Origin: Bacilli bacterium
GTDB taxonomy: Bacteria; Bacillota_I; Bacilli_A; RFN20; CAG-826
Length of the DNA stretch: 8,569 nucleotides
Assembly (NCBI GenBank): GCA_024698065.1
Contig: JAILRR010000062.1
Location: 1 to 8,569, forward strand
Direction of reading: 5' to 3'
Every line of letters begins with the position of its first letter. Within the stretch, counting starts at the first letter, position 1. Under the pieces are notes generated by a model. It made no database searches and was not told where the DNA came from. It worked only from the letters and a program-made list of their open reading frames with translations. A program made the position numbers and the translations under genes. Shown here in pieces: positions 5,271 through 8,569 of this stretch.

Positions 5271-5272
5271 TT

Positions 5273-5968
5273 TTACAAAGGCTTTTTCTGAATATCAGCC
5301 CAAGAACGAGGGTACTTCTTTTCGGTCTTCTTCTCTTTCTTGAGGGTGATGTTATAGCGGACTCCCTCGTCATTAGGGAGCGCTTGTTCATTGATCTCTA
5401 TTACCTTAAGGTAAAGCTTTTGGACGGCTTTCTTTGCGGCCTCTAACTCTTCTTTTCCTTTAGCGCCTTTCATGGCGATCATGAGCCCCTTCTCTTTGAT
5501 AAGAGGAACGGTGACTTCAAGAAGGATATTGAGAGGGGCAACCGCCCTAGCGGTCACAATGTCAAAATGCTCTCTCATGTCGAGGTCTTCGCCACGAGAG
5601 TTGACCACGAAAGCGTTCGTTAGATTGAGTTCTTTGATGACTTCATTGAGGAACATGCATTTCTTGCCAGTCGCATCAACGAGGGTGACGACGCACTTAG
5701 GATAGGCAATAGCCCAAACCATGCCAGGGAAACCGGCTCCGGTGCCTAAGTCACAGATGAGTTTGTCATCGAGAAGATCGTGGCTTGTTGGAAGAAGGCA
5801 ATCATAAAAATGCTTCTCGACTATCTCAGGCTCATCGGTGATGGCGGTGAGATTCATCTTCTCGTTCCACTCCTTCAAAAGAGAAGCGTATTTCTTAAAA
5901 CGCTCAACGGTCTTTTCGTTAAGGTCGATTTTGCCCCTTAAGAGGTCAACCATCTCTTCGTATGTCAT
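5273..5968 (-). CDS. rsmG: 16S rRNA (guanine527-N7)-methyltransferase RsmG (GidB)
   Basis: RsmG uses S-adenosylmethionine to make m7G527 in 16S rRNA; in other bacteria loss of this mark gives low-level streptomycin resistance. The 231-residue protein has NEKMNLTAI (35-43), KHFYDCLLP (52-60), and SAM motif I CDLGTGAGFPG (72-82). These are followed by VTLVDATGKKCMFL (94-107), FDIVTARAVAPL (135-146), and a C-terminal KKYPRSWADIQKKPL that ends in the usual KxPL. The ATG at 5966-5968 overlaps the mnmG stop codon in ATGA, with AGAGG 6 nt upstream, so the two are translationally coupled. The gidA-gidB order is widely conserved near oriC. Confidence 0.97.
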   Translation of the reverse strand: MTYEEMVDLLRGKIDLNEKTVERFKKYASLLKEWNEKMNLTAITDEPEIVEKHFYDCLLPTSHDLLDDKLICDLGTGAGFPGMVWAIAYPKCVVTLVDATGKKCMFLNEVIKELNLTNAFVVNSRGEDLDMREHFDIVTARAVAPLNILLEVTVPLIKEKGLMIAMKGAKGKEELEAAKKAVQKLYLKVIEINEQALPNDEGVRYNITLKKEKKTEKKYPRSWADIQKKPL

Positions 5969-7839
5969 AAAAGGCCTCTCTTCTTCATCGTCAAAATGAT
6001 AATCGAAATATCAGCAGGGTTCACCCCTGGAATGCGGGAAGCTTGTCCGATTGTGGCAGGATTGACCTTCTTGAGTTTTTCTCTTGCCTCAAGACGGAGG
6101 CCTTCCCAAGAGGAATAATCTTCCCCTACTGGCATCTTGATGTTCTCAAGCTTGTGGTTGCCTTTCGCATCTTTAAGTTCCTGAGTGATGTAACCTTCAT
6201 ATTTGACTTTCGTCTCAAGCGAAAGGACAGTCGCATCATCGAAGTCTCTATAGCTTTCCATCTCTGGCATGAATGACATGATTTCACGAAGATGAAGTCC
6301 TGGACGTTTCAAAAGCTCATAGCCCCTATGTCCAATCTCAACATCGGTGAAACCATTTGCGAGGAGATATTCTTTAAGTCCTTCTTTTTCGGAGACAATC
6401 GTGTTCTTGAGAATCTCTATTGCCTCAGCGATTCTCTTTGTCTTCGTTCTATATTTGGTGATTCTCTCTTCTGAGGCCAAACCAATCTCGTAGCCCTTCT
6501 CGGTAAGTCTGTCATCCGCGTTATCGTGACGAAGAAGGAGACGGTATTCTGCTCTTGAGGACATTAGGCGATATGGCTCATCAACGCCTTTGGTGGTTAG
6601 GTCATCGATCATGACACCGATATAGGCTTCGTCTCTTCCGAGAACGAAAGGAGTTTCCCCTTTGATAGCCCTTGTCGCGTTGATACCCGCCATAAGGCCT
6701 AAAGCGGCAGCCTCTTCATAACCTGAAGTGCCACAGATCTGACCAGCGATATATAAACCATCGTATTTCTTGATTTTGAGGCTTGAATCAAACTGGAAAG
6801 AAGCGACTGCATCATACTCAATTTGATAAGCGTATTTGAGTATCTCAGCGTGCTCTAAACCTGGAAGGGTATGCACCAATTTCTCTTGCAAATCATGAGG
6901 GAATCCGGTGCTAAAACCCTGAAGATAGATTGATTCCCCGTCTTCGAACTCTGGTTCAAGGAAGAGCTGGTGCCTTTCTTTGTCGGCGAAGCGGACGACC
7001 TTAGATTCGATTGATGGGCAGTATCTAGGACCGATGCCTTTGATGACCCCATTGAAGACAGCGGATTCAGAAAGGTGTTCCTGAATCATCTTGATTGTCT
7101 CATCGGATGTGTAGATCAAATAGCAAGGAAGTTGTTTCTCTAAAGGAGTGAATTCTTTCGTGAGGTATGAGAAAGCGAGTTCGCCACCCATGCCAGGCTG
7201 AATTGAAGCATTCGAAAAATCGATCGTGCTCTTCTTTAAGCGTGGAGGCGTTCCGGTCTTAAGGCGGAACATCTCAATCCCCATCTTCTGTAGACAACCA
7301 GAAAGACCATGTGAGGCTTCTTCTCCATCAGGTCCTTCTTCTTTGACGGATTGACCTGAGATGATTGTGCTTTCCATATAGGTGCCAGTCGTGAGGATGA
7401 CTGCTTTGGAAGAAATCTCTTCACCTTCTTTGGTGATGACGCCCATAACTTTGTTTTCGTCATGGAGAAGGCCAGTGATCTGACATTCCTTAATAGATAG
7501 ATTAGGAACGGTGTCCAGGTAATCCTGCACATGTTTTGGATATCCGTTTTTATCGACTTGGGCACGAAGGCACTGAACGCCTGGACCCTTGCCAGTATTG
7601 AGCATCTTGATTTGAAGGGGATGATAATCAGCGAACTGACCCATCATTCCGCCAAGAGCGTCTATCTCACGGACGACGATGCCTTTGGCGCTTCCGCCGA
7701 TGTGTGGATTGCATGGGGTATTAGCAATCATCTTCTTGTTGAGGGTACACAAAAGGGTACGCATTCCAAGATGCGCACTGGCTGCTGCAGCTTCCACTCC
7801 AGCATGTCCACCACCAACGACAATTACATCAAAATCCAC
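5965..7839 (-). CDS. mnmG: tRNA uridine-5-carboxymethylaminomethyl modification enzyme MnmG (GidA)
   Basis: MnmG is the FAD-binding partner of MnmE; together they install (carboxymethyl)aminomethyl groups at C5 of wobble U34 in tRNAs. The chosen GTG at 7839-7837 gives 624 residues, the normal family length, with GAGG 7 nt upstream. The longer reading frame, with 39 extra residues, runs into sufB and lacks MnmG-like sequence. The FAD Rossmann motif GGGHAGVEA is at residues 9-17. The redox-active cysteine region is TPCNPHIGG (C43), and the second conserved cysteine is in IGPRYCPSIESK. FRLKTGTPPR and the C-terminal PATIGQASRIPGVNPADIS helix region are also present. It lies 28 nt after sufB and overlaps rsmG by 4 nt. 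The usual upstream neighbour mnmE is not there; it must lie elsewhere, since MnmG alone does not act. Confidence 0.97.
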   Translation of the reverse strand: MDFDVIVVGGGHAGVEAAAASAHLGMRTLLCTLNKKMIANTPCNPHIGGSAKGIVVREIDALGGMMGQFADYHPLQIKMLNTGKGPGVQCLRAQVDKNGYPKHVQDYLDTVPNLSIKECQITGLLHDENKVMGVITKEGEEISSKAVILTTGTYMESTIISGQSVKEEGPDGEEASHGLSGCLQKMGIEMFRLKTGTPPRLKKSTIDFSNASIQPGMGGELAFSYLTKEFTPLEKQLPCYLIYTSDETIKMIQEHLSESAVFNGVIKGIGPRYCPSIESKVVRFADKERHQLFLEPEFEDGESIYLQGFSTGFPHDLQEKLVHTLPGLEHAEILKYAYQIEYDAVASFQFDSSLKIKKYDGLYIAGQICGTSGYEEAAALGLMAGINATRAIKGETPFVLGRDEAYIGVMIDDLTTKGVDEPYRLMSSRAEYRLLLRHDNADDRLTEKGYEIGLASEERITKYRTKTKRIAEAIEILKNTIVSEKEGLKEYLLANGFTDVEIGHRGYELLKRPGLHLREIMSFMPEMESYRDFDDATVLSLETKVKYEGYITQELKDAKGNHKLENIKMPVGEDYSSWEGLRLEAREKLKKVNPATIGQASRIPGVNPADISIIILTMKKRGLL

Positions 7840-7867
7840 TGCAAATCCTCGGTGTTTTTGCTTTCGT

Positions 7868-8569
7868 CTAGCCGACGGAATCGGACATATCGAGCTTGAT
7901 GAGACGATTGAGCTCGATCGCATATTCCATAGGAAGCTCTTTTGAGAATGGCTCAATGAAGCCCATGATGATCATGTTCGTCGCATCCTCTTCGCTGATG
8001 CCGCGGCTCATGAGATAGAAGAGCTGTTCTTCGTTGATCTTGGAGACTGTAGCCTCGTGTTCGATATAGGAGGATGCGTTCATGATTTCGTTCTTTGGAT
8101 ATGTATCCGAACGGGATTCACCATCAAGGATGAGGGTGTCACATTCAATGTGTGAGTGAGCGTTCTCCGCGCCTTCGTGCATACGGACGGTACCACGGTA
8201 GTTGGCAACACCGCCATGGGAGCAAACGGACTTGGAGATGATGTTCGAGGAAGTGTTCTTTCCGATGTGGATCATTCTCGAACCATTGTCCTGGAATTGG
8301 TTCCTTCCACCAACGGCTATGGAAATGACTGTACCTTTTGCGCCATCGCCCTGAAGGATGCAGGCTGGGTATTTCATATTACGGAGGGACCCGATGTTGC
8401 CATCAACCCATTCCATAAGGCCATCGTCCATGACAAGGGCTCTTTGAGTGACCATGTTGACGATGTTGTTGGACCAGTTCTGGACGGTCGTGTATCTGCA
8501 TCTCGCGCCTTTGAGAACGATGATCTCAACGACAGCGGCATGGAGAGATTCTTTGCTATAGATTGGGGC
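7868..8569 (-). CDS. sufB: Fe-S cluster assembly scaffold SufB, C-terminal 233 residues; 5' end lies outside the window
   Basis: SufB is the scaffold subunit of the SufBCD complex that builds [4Fe-4S] clusters with sulfur from SufS and its carrier. The minus-strand frame is open to the right edge, so the N-terminus is missing (full length is usually about 465-480 residues). The visible part begins APIYSKESLHAAVVEIIVLKG and then has the beta-helix core including NWSNNIVNMVTQRA, GGRNQFQDNGSRM and SHGGVANYRGTVRM. The conserved cysteine in HIECDTLIL corresponds to the catalytic Cys405 region of E. coli SufB, and IEHEA to its His433-Glu434 pair. The C-terminus has FYLMSRGISEEDATNMIIMGF and ends SVG as usual. 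It is followed 28 nt later by mnmG, so it is presumably the last gene of a suf operon. Confidence 0.96.
   Translation of the reverse strand, partial: APIYSKESLHAAVVEIIVLKGARCRYTTVQNWSNNIVNMVTQRALVMDDGLMEWVDGNIGSLRNMKYPACILQGDGAKGTVISIAVGGRNQFQDNGSRMIHIGKNTSSNIISKSVCSHGGVANYRGTVRMHEGAENAHSHIECDTLILDGESRSDTYPKNEIMNASSYIEHEATVSKINEEQLFYLMSRGISEEDATNMIIMGFIEPFSKELPMEYAIELNRLIKLDMSDSVG

Noticed and set aside
7531..7945. Open frames of 122 and 88 codons on the plus strand opposite the start of mnmG and the end of sufB
   Set aside because: They are antisense to two conserved genes, lack promoters and protein-like motifs, and disagree with the strand direction of the operon.
7840..7956. A 39-residue N-terminal extension of MnmG
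   Set aside because: It overlaps sufB, is Ser/Arg-rich low-complexity translation, and bypasses the GTG with good Shine-Dalgarno that gives the normal family length.
1..8569. CRISPR arrays, transposases, prophage genes, tRNAs or rRNAs
   Set aside because: No regularly spaced repeats, transposase or integrase motifs, or cloverleaf-type sequences were seen; the only tandem repeat is the coding one in ribU.

Overview
The window comes from a Firmicutes-type bacterium, most likely an uncultured or host-associated member of the Bacilli, Erysipelotrichia or walled relatives of the Mollicutes. Supporting signs are the mnmG-rsmG-parA-parB block typical of the Firmicutes origin region, a cmk-der pair, an RFN-controlled ribU, and a SUF gene. 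TGA is used as a stop (mnmG) and tryptophans are read from TGG, so the mycoplasma code is not in use. The taxon is an inference from gene content, not a search result.

Almost everything is on the minus strand; the one clear exception is a small ferredoxin at 1827-2003. In minus-strand transcription order from the right edge: the C-terminal part of sufB (Fe-S scaffold), then mnmG (tRNA U34 modification), rsmG (16S rRNA methylation), parA and parB (chromosome partitioning). sufB and mnmG are 28 nt apart, mnmG and rsmG overlap by 4 nt (ATGA), and parA and parB overlap by 14 nt. A small lipoprotein gene of unknown function follows. Then comes an FMN riboswitch controlling ribU, the riboflavin-binding subunit of an ECF transporter. 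A bidirectional terminator lies between ribU and the convergent ferredoxin. A divergent control region separates the ferredoxin from a three-gene operon of a small membrane protein, cmk and der, with der running off the left edge.

The functions are mainly housekeeping: riboflavin uptake under FMN feedback, Fe-S assembly and electron transfer, tRNA and rRNA modification, CMP/dCMP phosphorylation, ribosome assembly and chromosome segregation. Riboflavin supply and Fe-S assembly make sense beside the FAD enzyme MnmG and the ferredoxin, but a regulatory link is not shown.

I see no completely new system. The most useful observations are: a ParB whose CTP/Mg-binding ENxQR-type motif is substituted; a RibU with an extra N-terminal membrane segment preceded by a three-copy octapeptide repeat; a ribU leader in which the Shine-Dalgarno sequence can pair upstream and is directly followed by a U-rich run; dyads overlapping the ribU and ferredoxin promoters; a Der with a non-standard first P-loop; and sufB placed directly upstream of mnmG.
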